64,000 nucleotides of DNA from PALSA-188 sp963720075 (GTDB lineage Bacteria; Acidobacteriota; Terriglobia; Terriglobales; Acidobacteriaceae), in assembly GCA_963720075.1 (NCBI GenBank), contig CAVREG010000011.1, positions 62,001 to 126,000 of the forward strand, read 5' to 3'. Below, one piece after another: positions 36,001 through 44,424 of the stretch; the stretch's first letter is position 1, and each line of letters starts with the position of its first letter. A program made the translations under genes and the position numbers. The notes under the pieces are model-generated. The model ran no database searches, was not told the origin of the DNA, and was given only the letters and a program-made list of their open reading frames with translations.

Positions 36001-36488
36001 GTTGAAGCCGCTATGCGAGCCGCCTCGTATTTATCTTCCATCAGATTTTCCGCGACTTCGCCCTTCAGGCACCCCGACAGCGCGATCAACCCTTTTGAAT
36101 GTTCGGCCAGAAATTTCTTGCTGACCCGCGGCTTGTAGTAAAAGCCATGCAGCGACGCTTCCGAAGTAATCTTGGTTAGATTGCGATATCCCTCTTCATT
36201 CTCCGCGAGCACCAGCAGGTGGTTGTAGGTATCGCCGTCAGGAGGTGTGCGGTCAATCCTGTGATCGTCTTTTTTGCAGATATAAAGTTCGCAGCCCACA
36301 ATCGGCTTGACCCCAGCCTGCTTCGCCGCATTCACAAAATGCACCGCCCCAAAAATGTTGCCATGATCGGTCATGGCCACGGCAGGCATGCCCATTTCCT
36401 TGACGCGCTGGCACAGCTTTTCCACGTCGCAAGCGCCGTCCAGCATTGAATAGTCAGTATGAAGATGGAGATGAACGAATTGTGACAT
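33006..36488 (-). CDS. dnaE: DNA polymerase III alpha subunit
   Basis: 1160 residues. N-terminal PHP domain (FVHLHLHTDYSMLDGA, AMTDHGN), palm with the catalytic PDIDIDF, the conserved GPGRGSAAGSL, and C-terminal HhH, OB (about 990-1070) and tau-binding regions. This is DnaE1, the main replicative polymerase. ATG 36488 gives the typical MSQFVHLHLH start. It leads into accA. Confidence 0.97.
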   Translation of the reverse strand: MSQFVHLHLHTDYSMLDGACDVEKLCQRVKEMGMPAVAMTDHGNIFGAVHFVNAAKQAGVKPIVGCELYICKKDDHRIDRTPPDGDTYNHLLVLAENEEGYRNLTKITSEASLHGFYYKPRVSKKFLAEHSKGLIALSGCLKGEVAENLMEDKYEAARIAASTYRDIFGKDNFFLEIQDQGLEMEHRIHPNLIRLEKDLGLPLIATNDSHYLCEDDAQAQDVMLCIQTGKSIQDTNRMKFHGTDFYVKSHEEMSRVFKDSPDVLSRTLGIAERCNLRLEKVGNPFPHFEVPAGFTLDSYFEHIAREGFARRIAVLSQPERKTLLKHSFAEYEQRLAREIDCIQQMKFSGYFLIVWDFIRYAKEHSIPVGPGRGSAAGSLASYSMGITDIDPLHYELLFERFLNPERISMPDIDIDFCMNRRGEVIDYVTQKYGRENVAQIITFGTMAAKAAIKDVGRAMDIPYADVDRIAKMVPTTLNIKLEQAIKDSPALQQACDSDAQIRKLFATALKLEGLVRNSGVHAAGVVISPRPLTDLVPLHKTKNDEIVTAYDMVAIEKLGLLKMDFLGLTTLTILDDSLKLILQTRNQRVVLDEIPLTDPQTYEKVFHTALTSGVFQFESHGMRDVLRRYKPNSIEDLTALNALYRPGPIQGGMIDDFIDRKHGRKKIEYELPELKEVLEETLGVIVYQEQVMQIANKLAGYSLGEADLLRRAMGKKIAAEMVAQRERFVSGAVQRGYPPKKIEKIFDLMAQFAGYGFNKSHSAAYALLAYHTAYLKTYYPVEFMAALLTSVTGNTDDVVKYINECREMGIAVEPPDINVSDANFTPHGAAIRFGVAAVKNVGHNAIDSIVAGRKKLERYHSIYEFCENVDLRLLNRRVVESLIKSGAMDGLGRRAQLMAVIDKAMEHAQKAQRDSESGQHGLFGVFQQEEVQTQNDKLPEIPDWDEHTRLAAEKEILGFFITGHPLEKYRDKLDELRALSTSDIAAMKYSTGKDENICTAGIITALRVLKSKRGDFYAQGALEDMAGTVEMIVFPEAYRKLQDKVKIEVPVLVRGGLRIEEGANPKLTVNDIIPLEDAKVPLPRSIRIRIPLDSASENTVDDLHTLFVQRKGEAKVLFDVERQGDFMVVMEAGGYNVQPDRNFIARVEELCGRGAVRIID

Positions 36489-36865
36489 CGGGATTATTGA
36501 TTCTACTGTGAGGACCGTTCTAAGGAAAGCGGTGGCGTCCCGGGCGGGCCAACTTTCTGGAGTGATCCCATCGCGATCGGGTGAACACGTCCTTGACTCT
36601 AAGTTGCGTAGAAGCTGAAATTCCGCAGCAGCGGATATAGATTCAAACCGTGTCGATCGGCAATTGATTTAATGCTGGTCAGAGTGACCACCATACATCG
36701 CACCATCCGCACCCAGGATTGTCGCGAAAGATCTGGCCGATGCCGGAAGGTTGTGGCAGAAGTACGAAGATTCCCCCCTACCCATCGCTGCCTTGAAGGG
36801 CTCCGGCTGGTAAGGGTCAAGACGGAGTCATTCAGGCTGTCGCCCTCCACTCCGTCTGTTCTGGA
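36489..36865. other. Gap between dnaE and the DEAD-box gene
   Basis: 377 bases with no supported gene. A minus-strand frame at 36599-36850 has a Ser/Arg-rich, low-complexity translation without a start signal. The dnaE promoter should be near 36490-36560 but no clear consensus is visible. Confidence 0.5.
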
Positions 36866-38089
36866 CTACATTTGTGCCTGTAAGAATTCTCCGGGTAGGC
36901 GGACCATTCTGCCGCGAGCGATTGAGTAATTCCTGTCATTTTTCATGCGCTGCTCCTGGGCGGCGATTTCGGATGCATTCATTTGGGACGACATCCTTTC
37001 CATGCGAATGCCCAGCGTGCGCTCCAAATTGTAAAGTTCAGTCCGCTGCTCGCGTGCATACAGAGTGGAAGCGACGCCGTGTTCTCCGGCACGCCCGGTG
37101 CGTCCTACGCGATGGATGAAATTCTCGGCGACCTCGGGCAAATCGTAGTTGATGACGTGCGCGATGTCCTGCACGTGAATGCCGCGGGAAGCCAAATCGG
37201 TTGCCACCAGGATGCGATAGCGTCCCTGCTGAAATCCAGTAAGGGCCGCGGTCCGCTGCGACTGGGAACGATCCCCATGAATCATAGCGGCAGCAAAGCC
37301 TTCGCGATTCAAGTTCTTGGTCAGTCTCTCGGTTCCGCGCTTGGTGCGGGCAAATACTAAACAGCGTCCAGTTTCTTTCGCCAGCAACCGGTGCAGCATT
37401 TCTTGTTTGCCATCGGCGGCGACTTCGAATGCCTGCACTCGAACGTTTTCTGAGGGCTTCAAAGTTGAACCAAAGGCAATCCTCACCGGGTTCGTCATGT
37501 AGTGGTTGACCAGGCGAACCACGGAAGCCTCGAGCGTCGCTGAAAAGCACATGGTTTGGCGCTGCTTCGGCAGGACAGCGGCTATTCTCTGAATCGCGGG
37601 AAGAAATCCCATATCCAACATGCGGTCGGCTTCATCTAGCACAAGCACTCGCAGATCACGGAAGTTGACCAGCCTGCGGTCGAGGAAATCTTCCAAACGT
37701 CCAGGAGTGGCGACAATCAGGCGCGCTCCTTTTCGCAAAGCTGTCAGTTGTTGCCGTTCAGCCAAGCCGCCCACGACTAGGGCTGCGGCCGGAAGTTTTT
37801 CTCCACGCAAGGAGTTGTATTGCTCCTCAATTTGCATCGCTAGCTCGCGTGTGGGCGCGAGCACAAGGGCGGCTATTCCCGGAGTGTTTTGGCGCAAGAA
37901 CTGCTCCATGATTGGTACAAGGAACGCCAGTGTTTTGCCGGTTCCAGTCTGAGCCGTGGCGAGCACATCTTTACCTAAGAGCGCTTCTGGAATGGTCGCC
38001 GCCTGGACTGGAGTTGGGATTAAAAAATTGGAAGACGACAGCCGCTGTTTTGTGTAAGCGGAAATCGTAAGTTCTGAAAAATTCTGCAT
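36866..38089 (-). CDS. DEAD-box RNA helicase (RhlE/DeaD type)
   Basis: 407 residues from ATG 38089 (MQNFSELTISAYT). Q-motif FLIPTPVQAATIP, Walker A AQTGTGKT, PTRELA, DEADRML, SAT, and motif VI HRVGRTGR are all present. It unwinds RNA in ribosome assembly or decay, cytoplasmic. The short C-terminus without a long basic tail fits RhlE. An upstream in-frame ATG (38143) adds 18 residues unlike the family. Confidence 0.92.
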   Translation of the reverse strand: MQNFSELTISAYTKQRLSSSNFLIPTPVQAATIPEALLGKDVLATAQTGTGKTLAFLVPIMEQFLRQNTPGIAALVLAPTRELAMQIEEQYNSLRGEKLPAAALVVGGLAERQQLTALRKGARLIVATPGRLEDFLDRRLVNFRDLRVLVLDEADRMLDMGFLPAIQRIAAVLPKQRQTMCFSATLEASVVRLVNHYMTNPVRIAFGSTLKPSENVRVQAFEVAADGKQEMLHRLLAKETGRCLVFARTKRGTERLTKNLNREGFAAAMIHGDRSQSQRTAALTGFQQGRYRILVATDLASRGIHVQDIAHVINYDLPEVAENFIHRVGRTGRAGEHGVASTLYAREQRTELYNLERTLGIRMERMSSQMNASEIAAQEQRMKNDRNYSIARGRMVRLPGEFLQAQM

Positions 38090-38342
38090 CTGTATTGTTT
38101 TCTCTTGCTTTCTGTAACTGGCGAGGGCGATGGCGGGGCGCACACGAACTTGTCGGCGAGCACTGCAACTAGCATTGCCAGTTTGAGTTTTAATTACGCC
38201 GAAGACTTACGGAGTGGAAGGAAGGTGGGAACTCTCAGATCAAGTACTCAGCCGGAGCAACCGCACCACGCAACCGTGGTATTAAGCGTGAATTCAGTGT
38301 ATCACGTTTGGTGCAACGGTCTGCGCGTTCCGTTCCCCAGTA

Positions 38343-38376
38343 GTAACTAAAAAAAAAAAAAAAAAAAAACAGTTAC
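38343..38376. repeat. 21-base poly(A) tract inside a GTAACT/AGTTAC inverted repeat
   Basis: GTAACT (38343-38348), 21 consecutive A (38349-38369), one C, then AGTTAC (38371-38376). The six-base arms are exact reverse complements. Such a homopolymer is far longer than anything else in this GC-rich window. Confidence 0.9.
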
Positions 38377-38468
38377 CCGCTGATGCAAGATTCGAGACGG
38401 CCAAGAGGCAGTCCTCATCTGCTACAATTCCGCCCACATTAGAGGGTGGCTATGGAACGGAACCAATC

Positions 38469-38897
38469 TTGCCGCAGCCTTTTCAAACGCCGCTCCTGAA
38501 AACTCGCGCAAGAACCGCAGTGGCGGTGGGTGTGACGGCACTCCTGTTTGCGCTCGCTGTTCGAGGCGGACTGCATCCGTACCATGCGAGAACTGGGTGG
38601 CTGGTCCCGTTTGGTTTTCTAGGGCACCGTTGGGCACTGCTAGCCGCGAATATCGCCTTTTACGGTTACTTGTGCTGGCTCGGATTCTGGTTCGTGCGTG
38701 GAACCGCAGGGCTAGAGCGCGTCTTCATAGCCGCGTGGTTCGTAAACATTCTTGTATCGCCCCTTGAAAGGCTTTGGCCCCAATGGTTGGTGGCTATCAG
38801 GCAGATCAGCATATTCGGGCTGGGAGTTGCTCTGCTCGCCGGGATTTCACTGCTGTTAAACCGCTCAGAGGCGGCTAATTCTGAGCAGCAAAACTAA
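38469..38897 (+). CDS. Small membrane protein, unknown
   Basis: 142 residues with four hydrophobic helices (TAVAVGVTALLFALAV; FGFLGHRWALLAANIAF and two more) and short loops. Start TTG 38469 is the first available in the frame; a later GTG near 38521 is possible. I see no family motif. It sits alone between the DEAD-box gene and the convergent cNMP/reductase gene. Confidence 0.55.
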   Translation: MPQPFQTPLLKTRARTAVAVGVTALLFALAVRGGLHPYHARTGWLVPFGFLGHRWALLAANIAFYGYLCWLGFWFVRGTAGLERVFIAAWFVNILVSPLERLWPQWLVAIRQISIFGLGVALLAGISLLLNRSEAANSEQQN

Positions 38898-38923
38898 TGC
38901 TGCGCAGATAGGGCGAACCGTGG

Positions 38924-40606
38924 CTACACCTCGGCGAGCGCCCGATGCACAAGGTGCACCACAATCGAGCCTTCACCCACAGCAGAGGCTACGCGCTTTA
39001 CGTTTCCTGAGCGAACGTCGCCAACGGCAAAGACTCCCGGCAGAGTGGTCTCCAGCATTTGTGGAGGACGGGCAAGCGGCCAGGGCGGCGTTGAAGCCCC
39101 GGCGTCGGGAGGCGAATCCAGATCTCTCCCGGTGAGAATGAACCCTTTATCGTCGAGCGCAATACATCCCTGAAGCCATTCGGTTCGTGGAGACGCGCCA
39201 GCCATAATGAAAAGGTGACGAATGTCGTGAGTGGATGTTTCGCCACTATTCTTGTCAAGCCAAGTCACCCGCTCCAAACTCGTGTCGCCTTCCAATCCGA
39301 CAATTTCTGTTTTGTAGTGCAAGTCAATATTAGGGTTTTCGTCAATGCGTTGAATCAAGTAGCGCGACATCGTGTCCGAAAGTTGGGCGGCGCGTACGAG
39401 CATGTGTACCTTGCGTGCGGTTTGCGCGAGGTACGCTGCGGCTTGTCCCGCGGAGTTACCTCCGCCGACCACGATCACTTCGTCGTTCTCGCACAATTGC
39501 GATTCAATATAAGTCGCGCCGTAATAAATTCCCTGCCCTTCGAATTTCTTAAGATTCGCGATATTCGGCTTGTTGTACTGGGCTCCGGTAGAAATGACAA
39601 TCGCGCGGGCCGGTAATACGTTGCCGTCATCGAGAACTACCTCATAGGGGCGGCGGCTGCATTTCAGTTTGACAACGCTATGAGCAACCATCATTTTGGC
39701 GCCAAATTTCTGCGCTTGCGTGATGGCGCGAGCGGCTAGTTCTTGCCCGGAAACACCGGTCGGAAAGCCGAGGTAGTTTTCGATCTTGGAGCTTGATCCT
39801 GCCTGGCCGCCAGGAGATTCAGTTTCAACCACGAGAGCATCCAAACCCTCCGAAGCCGCATAAACAGCGGCTGCAAGGCCTGACGGTCCCGCGCCCACGA
39901 TGATCACATCACGCACCCGAGACTTGTCAATACTGGCATTAAATCCGAGGCAGTCTGCAAGGTCCTGGGTTGAGGGATTGCGCAAAACTGTGACGCCATT
40001 GCAAATGACGACCGGAATTTCCGACAATTTGACGGCAAAACGGTCGAGCAATTCCTGCGATGTTTTATCAGCATCGAGATCCACGTATGTGTACGGGTAG
40101 GCGTTGCGACTGAGGAACTCGCGGAGTCGCAGCGTGTTGGCCGAATGACGCGATCCCATCAGGATGACGTTCCCGAAGCCGCCCGTAATGAGCGCCAGAC
40201 GGCGCAAGATGAAGGCCCGCATGAAAATCTCACTCAACTCGGAGTCTCGCGCCACATGCGAGCGCAAGTCATCTCCACTGATCTCTAGAAACTCACCGGC
40301 CTCGGTGACGCGGCCGCGCACGAGGCAGCGCTGCCCGGAGATCATCGTGATCTCACCTGTGAATTCACCGGGACCATGGGTCACGATGGGCCGTTCGCCC
40401 TTCATATCAGCCTGCACGATTTCCATGCTGCCCGAAAGCATGACGAAAAAAGGAACTCCCGTATCGCCGGGCTCAAACAAGATTTCGCCCGGTTCGACCT
40501 TTCGCAGCTTGCTGCCGGGACGAAGGCGGCTGATCTGCGCCGAGGTCAGGACCGGGAAGGCCTGGGTACGAGGATCGAGAGCGCTAGGTGCAGGCCATGT
40601 AGACAT
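38924..40606 (-). CDS. Fused cNMP-binding / Grx-like / thioredoxin-reductase-like flavoprotein
   Basis: 560 residues from ATG 40606 (GGAG 10 bases upstream). Residues 20-135 are a Crp-like cNMP barrel; 145-225 a thioredoxin/glutaredoxin-like domain lacking the CxxC (MGSRHSANT in its place); 233-555 a TrxR-like module with FAD GAGPSG (238-243), NAD(P) GGGNSAG (381-387) and GVFAVGDVR (524-532). The TrxR redox CATCDG is replaced by GATYIE (about 363-368), so disulfide reduction by the usual route is impossible. It may be a ligand-gated flavin oxidoreductase. Residues 497-517 form a Pro-rich insert. Confidence 0.85.
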   Translation of the reverse strand: MSTWPAPSALDPRTQAFPVLTSAQISRLRPGSKLRKVEPGEILFEPGDTGVPFFVMLSGSMEIVQADMKGERPIVTHGPGEFTGEITMISGQRCLVRGRVTEAGEFLEISGDDLRSHVARDSELSEIFMRAFILRRLALITGGFGNVILMGSRHSANTLRLREFLSRNAYPYTYVDLDADKTSQELLDRFAVKLSEIPVVICNGVTVLRNPSTQDLADCLGFNASIDKSRVRDVIIVGAGPSGLAAAVYAASEGLDALVVETESPGGQAGSSSKIENYLGFPTGVSGQELAARAITQAQKFGAKMMVAHSVVKLKCSRRPYEVVLDDGNVLPARAIVISTGAQYNKPNIANLKKFEGQGIYYGATYIESQLCENDEVIVVGGGNSAGQAAAYLAQTARKVHMLVRAAQLSDTMSRYLIQRIDENPNIDLHYKTEIVGLEGDTSLERVTWLDKNSGETSTHDIRHLFIMAGASPRTEWLQGCIALDDKGFILTGRDLDSPPDAGASTPPWPLARPPQMLETTLPGVFAVGDVRSGNVKRVASAVGEGSIVVHLVHRALAEV

Positions 40607-40725
40607 AATTTTTTCTCCATAAGTTTCGGCAGATGGAAGCGTGAATAGTAGATGATGCACCTGGTTATTCGGTTTCAACCGGTAGCGGCGCAGTAGTCTG
40701 CTTGCGGCGTACAATGTTGCGTTGC

Positions 40726-41916
40726 ATGGAACGCGCTGCTCAGTTCGACCTCCAGCTTGCCAAACGCATGTCGAGATTGGGCACGGAAACCGCTTTTGAA
40801 GTTCTGAGTAAAGCGCGCGCTCTGGAAAGTCAGGGAAAAGAAATCATTCATCTCGAAATCGGCGAGCCCGATTTCGACACTCCTTCCAATATTGTTGAGG
40901 CTGCCGTCAAAGCCCTTCACGACGGTTGGACTCACTACGGGCCTTCGGCGGGCTTGCCCGAACTGCGTCAGGCGATTGCCGATGAAATTACTCGCACTCG
41001 CCGTGTCCCCGTTTCAACGGATGAAGTCGTCGTAGTCCCCGGCGGCAAGCCGATCATTTTTTTCAGTGTTCTCGCATTGATTGATGAAGGCGACGAAGTC
41101 ATCTACCCCAACCCGGGGTTTCCCATTTACGAGTCCATGATTCGCTATGCCGGGGGAAGAGCCGTGCCTATCCGGTTGCAGGAAGAAAGGGATTTTGGAC
41201 TCGATCTCTACGAACTGGCGGGTCTGATCAATGAGCGCACTAAAATGATCATCCTCAATTCGCCTCAGAATCCTACGGGCGGAGTACTTGACGAACATCA
41301 AGTTTGGAACATCGCCGAGATCATCGGCGATCGCAACATAATCGTTCTCTCCGATGAGATTTACAGCCGCCTCATTTTCGAAGGCGATCACTTCTCGATT
41401 TTGTCGGTTCCCGGTTTTAAAGGCCGCACAATTCTGCTGGATGGATTCTCAAAAACATACGCAATGACCGGATGGCGCATCGGATACGGTGTAATGCGCG
41501 CCGATTTGGCGACCCAGATTGCGCGATTGATGACGAACTCAAATTCGTGTACAGCCAGCTTCACGCAGGTTGCGGGTATCGAGGCACTCCGGGGGGATCA
41601 GTCGTCGGTGGATCGGATGCGCGCCGAGTTTCAACGTCGCCGCGACTTCTTCGTCACCGGACTAAATCAAATTAAAGGATTCTCGTGCCGCATGCCTAAG
41701 GGCGCGTTTTATGCTTTCCCTAACATTACGCAAACTGGATGGAGTTCGAAAAGCTTGGCGGAGTCGCTGCTCGAAGACGCCGGCGTCGCGTGCCTGTCCG
41801 GAACTTCATTCGGCGCGTTCGGAGAAGGATATTTGCGCTTCAGCGTGGCTAATTCTTTGGAACATTTGCGAAAAGCGTTAGGGCGAATCAAGGAGTGGAC
41901 AAAGCAAAATCTCTAA
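40726..41916 (+). CDS. Class I/II PLP aminotransferase (aspartate/aromatic type)
   Basis: About 396 residues. FEVLSKARALESQGKEIIHLEIGEPDFDTP (interrupted in no way), ILNSPQNPTGG, the PLP lysine in LDGFSKTYAMTGWRIGY, and RLSF-like end RFSVANSLEHL. It matches aminotransferase fold type I, subgroup gamma; substrate not determinable. ATG 40726 or 40768 are both reasonable starts. It is divergent from the cNMP/reductase gene. Confidence 0.9.
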   Translation: MERAAQFDLQLAKRMSRLGTETAFEVLSKARALESQGKEIIHLEIGEPDFDTPSNIVEAAVKALHDGWTHYGPSAGLPELRQAIADEITRTRRVPVSTDEVVVVPGGKPIIFFSVLALIDEGDEVIYPNPGFPIYESMIRYAGGRAVPIRLQEERDFGLDLYELAGLINERTKMIILNSPQNPTGGVLDEHQVWNIAEIIGDRNIIVLSDEIYSRLIFEGDHFSILSVPGFKGRTILLDGFSKTYAMTGWRIGYGVMRADLATQIARLMTNSNSCTASFTQVAGIEALRGDQSSVDRMRAEFQRRRDFFVTGLNQIKGFSCRMPKGAFYAFPNITQTGWSSKSLAESLLEDAGVACLSGTSFGAFGEGYLRFSVANSLEHLRKALGRIKEWTKQNL

Positions 41917-41940
41917 TACGGAGTTATCTTTCGGAGGCGT

Positions 41941-42465
41941 ATGGCTGCCAAGAAAACTGTTCGCACTAATAAGGAACCAAAAGCGAGCCGCCCACACATG
42001 CCTGGGTATGGCCTTTCTAAAGGCACTAAAGGCCTGCTGCCCTGGAGCTGGGCGAAGCAGCGTCTCGAGAAATCTCACAACTACTGGATCACGACGGTTA
42101 AGCCGGACCACTCTCCTCACACGATGGTGGTCTGGGGATTATGGCTTGATAAAGCATTCTTGTTCAGTACAGGCGGCCAATCGCGCAAGGCTCACAATCT
42201 TGAGAGCAATTCGCACTGCGTTATCTGCAATGAAAATGCCGATGAAGCTGTCATTGTCGAGGGCGTCGCGAGAAAACTTTTAGAAGTTTCGCGGATTCGA
42301 GGATTCCTGAAGGTTTATGAGAAGAAGTATAAATTCGATATGTCGGGAATGGAAAAAGACATTCTCTCGCTGAAGGAACCAATATTCAGAGTCAGCCCAG
42401 GCGTAGTATTTGGACTTCACGAGAAAAAGTCACTCAATTCGGCAACACGATGGCGATTTACCTAA
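41941..42465 (+). CDS. Pyridoxamine-phosphate-oxidase-fold protein
   Basis: 174 residues, a split-barrel flavin-binding fold: YWITTVKPDHSPHTMVVWGLW, FSTGGQSRKAHNL, CVICNENADEAVIVEG. This matches the PNPOx/F420-dependent group; cofactor uncertain. It follows the aminotransferase by 24 bases and probably shares its transcript. The N-terminus is Lys-rich and may be extended. Confidence 0.8.
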   Translation: MAAKKTVRTNKEPKASRPHMPGYGLSKGTKGLLPWSWAKQRLEKSHNYWITTVKPDHSPHTMVVWGLWLDKAFLFSTGGQSRKAHNLESNSHCVICNENADEAVIVEGVARKLLEVSRIRGFLKVYEKKYKFDMSGMEKDILSLKEPIFRVSPGVVFGLHEKKSLNSATRWRFT

Positions 42466-42482
42466 AAGGCAAATTCAAAGGC

Positions 42483-42502
42483 CGCGGACGAGAGTGTCCG
42501 CG
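42483..42502. repeat. CGCGGAC...GTCCGCG palindrome
   Basis: CGCGGAC (42483-42489) and GTCCGCG (42496-42502) flank GAGAGT. It is a single copy of the half-site making up the long inverted repeat at 5942-6058, here between the PNPOx-like and dehydrogenase genes. Confidence 0.8.
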
Positions 42503-42519
42503 TCACATGTGCTCTATTT

Positions 42520-43623
42520 ATGGCAAACAAATTCCGTGTCTTCTCGACTTGTGATTTTGGCAAGGCCCTTGAGCTACTGCGGCAGCGTGGCTATGAGGTC
42601 GAGGTTTTTACCGAGCCGGTAGCGCCGCCGAAGAGCCTGATCATCGAAAAAGTGAAATCAGGAATTGACGGACTGATCACGACCTTGCGCGACCAGATTG
42701 ATGCCGAGATATTCGAGGCAGGCAAAGGAAGGCTAAAAGTTGTAGCTCAATATGCGGTTGGTTTTGACAACATCAACCGCGCGGACGCGAATCGCTACAA
42801 AATACCGTTTACAAATACCGCCGATGTCCTCACTGAAGCGACCGCAGAATTCGCCTTCTTCATGATGGGATCGCTGGCGCGAAAAACATGGTCCGCCGAG
42901 CATCTCACACGCGAGAACAAGTGGGTATATTGGCATCCCTCGCTGCCATTTCTGGGAGACGAAGTCACCGGCAAAACGATCGTGATTATCGGAACGGGGC
43001 GAATCGGTCTCGCGATGATTAAGAAATGTGCGGGCTTCGATATGAACATTTTGTGCTATGACCCTGCATATCAAAACCACGAATACGCAAAGGCAATTCA
43101 GGAAGTAATGGATCTTCGCTATGCGCGCGGTATCTCTCACGAAAGGACATGGATCAAATATGTCAACTTCGAAGAAGCTCTAAACCGTGCGGATTTTGTC
43201 AGCGTTCATGTGCCACTTCTTAGGGAAGGCGAAAGTGCGAGGCCAACCTACCATCTCTTCAACGAACGCACTTTGCGGCTGATGAAGCCGACGGCATTCC
43301 TGGTGAACACCTCGCGAGGTCCGGTGATAGACGAAGCGGCGTTGGCGAAAGCGCTAAAAGAAAATTGGATTGCCGGTGCGGCCCTTGATGTTTACGAAAA
43401 GGAACCTTTGCCCGCGGACTCCCCGTTGCGCGATCCGCAGATCGAAGACCGCTGCCGCCTTTATCCGCATTTTGCCAGCGCCGCCAAAATCACGCGGCTC
43501 TCGACTGATCCAAACAAAGGTATGGCCGGAAGATGCGTGCAAGGGCTGATTGACGTCCTGGAAAAGAATTACGGCGGAGATGTTACGAAAATGCCGTATG
43601 TAGTAAACAAAGAGGCTTTCTGA
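42520..43623 (+). CDS. D-isomer-specific 2-hydroxyacid dehydrogenase
   Basis: 367 residues. Dinucleotide site VIIGTGRIGLAM, then catalytic Arg in NTSRG, Glu in DVYEKEP and His in YPHFASA. It likely reduces glyoxylate or hydroxypyruvate, or oxidises D-glycerate, with NAD(P)H. An extra loop after the Rossmann motif (EYAKAIQEVMDLRYARG) is longer than usual. It may link to the glycerate kinase at 52.8 kb by pathway only. Confidence 0.9.
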   Translation: MANKFRVFSTCDFGKALELLRQRGYEVEVFTEPVAPPKSLIIEKVKSGIDGLITTLRDQIDAEIFEAGKGRLKVVAQYAVGFDNINRADANRYKIPFTNTADVLTEATAEFAFFMMGSLARKTWSAEHLTRENKWVYWHPSLPFLGDEVTGKTIVIIGTGRIGLAMIKKCAGFDMNILCYDPAYQNHEYAKAIQEVMDLRYARGISHERTWIKYVNFEEALNRADFVSVHVPLLREGESARPTYHLFNERTLRLMKPTAFLVNTSRGPVIDEAALAKALKENWIAGAALDVYEKEPLPADSPLRDPQIEDRCRLYPHFASAAKITRLSTDPNKGMAGRCVQGLIDVLEKNYGGDVTKMPYVVNKEAF

Positions 43624-44125
43624 GCGCTCAATAGCAGAAATCGGCTGCGAAGCGGAAAGCGAAACACTGCTGCGCGATTCGAAAATGACTTCCGCGTTGA
43701 CTTCATTTCTGATCCTAGTCAGTGGTCTTGTATGCTTTGTGGCAGGCAAACAATAACTGAAACTGTCTTGTTGTTAAGGGCCTTCCCGTAAACCTATGCA
43801 GTTCATAGATTTGAAACGGTTGCGCTACGGACACCTTCAAGGCAGCCCTGTGTACCGAAAGAATTACTTGACCTTCAATCCTTTTCCGAGTAGCGTGGTT
43901 CGTTCCGAGGGTTGATTACTCGAAACCAGTCTTACGTATCTCCGCTGTTACCTGGGTCAAAATCCAGAAACCTGAGAAACTTTCGGCGCCTGCGGAGCAT
44001 CTATACAGTTAGTTCAAGCTCCTTACAACCCGTCTGAATTGTGCTACTTACACGGCTGAAACTTCCGGCCTGCGGAGTCGCAAACGGAACGCGGGGAAGC
44101 TTAATTAGAGTCAGGAGGACGAATC
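43624..44125. other. Long non-coding gap upstream of the omega-like gene
   Basis: 502 bases with no supported gene; short frames are shadows. It contains the direct repeat reported at 43976-44077 and ends in AGGAGG (44113-44118), eight bases before the next ATG. It is a candidate long 5' leader or small-RNA locus; I do not recognise an RNA family. Confidence 0.5.
43976..44077. repeat. Imperfect direct repeat of a 20-22-base hairpin motif
   Basis: GAAACTTTCGGCGCCTGCGG (first 20 of 22 bases, 43976-43997) and GAAACTTCCGGCCTGCGGAG (44058-44077) match except for one substitution and two extra bases. Each can form a small stem, CTTTCG or CTTCCG with CGGAG. Confidence 0.6.
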
Positions 44126-44341
44126 ATGCGTTCTGATCGCGTTTTTGAGGCTTTACATACATTGCGTAACCGGTATATGCTTTGTCAGCTTGCTTCCAAG
44201 GCTACCCGTAAGTTTCACAAACCCAATACCAGGATCCAGGAGACGATGAACGAAGTCCTGGACAAGATTGCAAGCTCGGAGCGGCAGACGATTCTGTCTG
44301 AACCCGAACATTTTGCTGAGGCACAACGGCGGGCTGCGTAA
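44126..44341 (+). CDS. RNA polymerase omega (Rpb6)-like small protein
   Basis: 71 residues. LRNRYMLCQLASKATRKFHK resembles the omega signature (NRFELVLLAAKRARQL type) in order of Asn-Arg, hydrophobic, Ala-Ala/Lys; the C-terminus is short. AGGAGG at 44113-44118 gives a strong start at ATG 44126. Position just upstream of rho fits a transcription role, but identity to omega is moderate. Confidence 0.55.
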   Translation: MRSDRVFEALHTLRNRYMLCQLASKATRKFHKPNTRIQETMNEVLDKIASSERQTILSEPEHFAEAQRRAA

Positions 44342-44424
44342 CCAGCCCCGCCGTACTGCCCGCTAGAGTGTAAGTCTTCCTGAATTCGACCGACCCCCCT
44401 TGAAAATTTCCTCGCAGGTGACTA

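Noticed and set aside
36599..36850. 83-codon minus-strand frame between dnaE and the helicase
   Set aside because: Ser/Arg-rich, no ribosome site, no motif.
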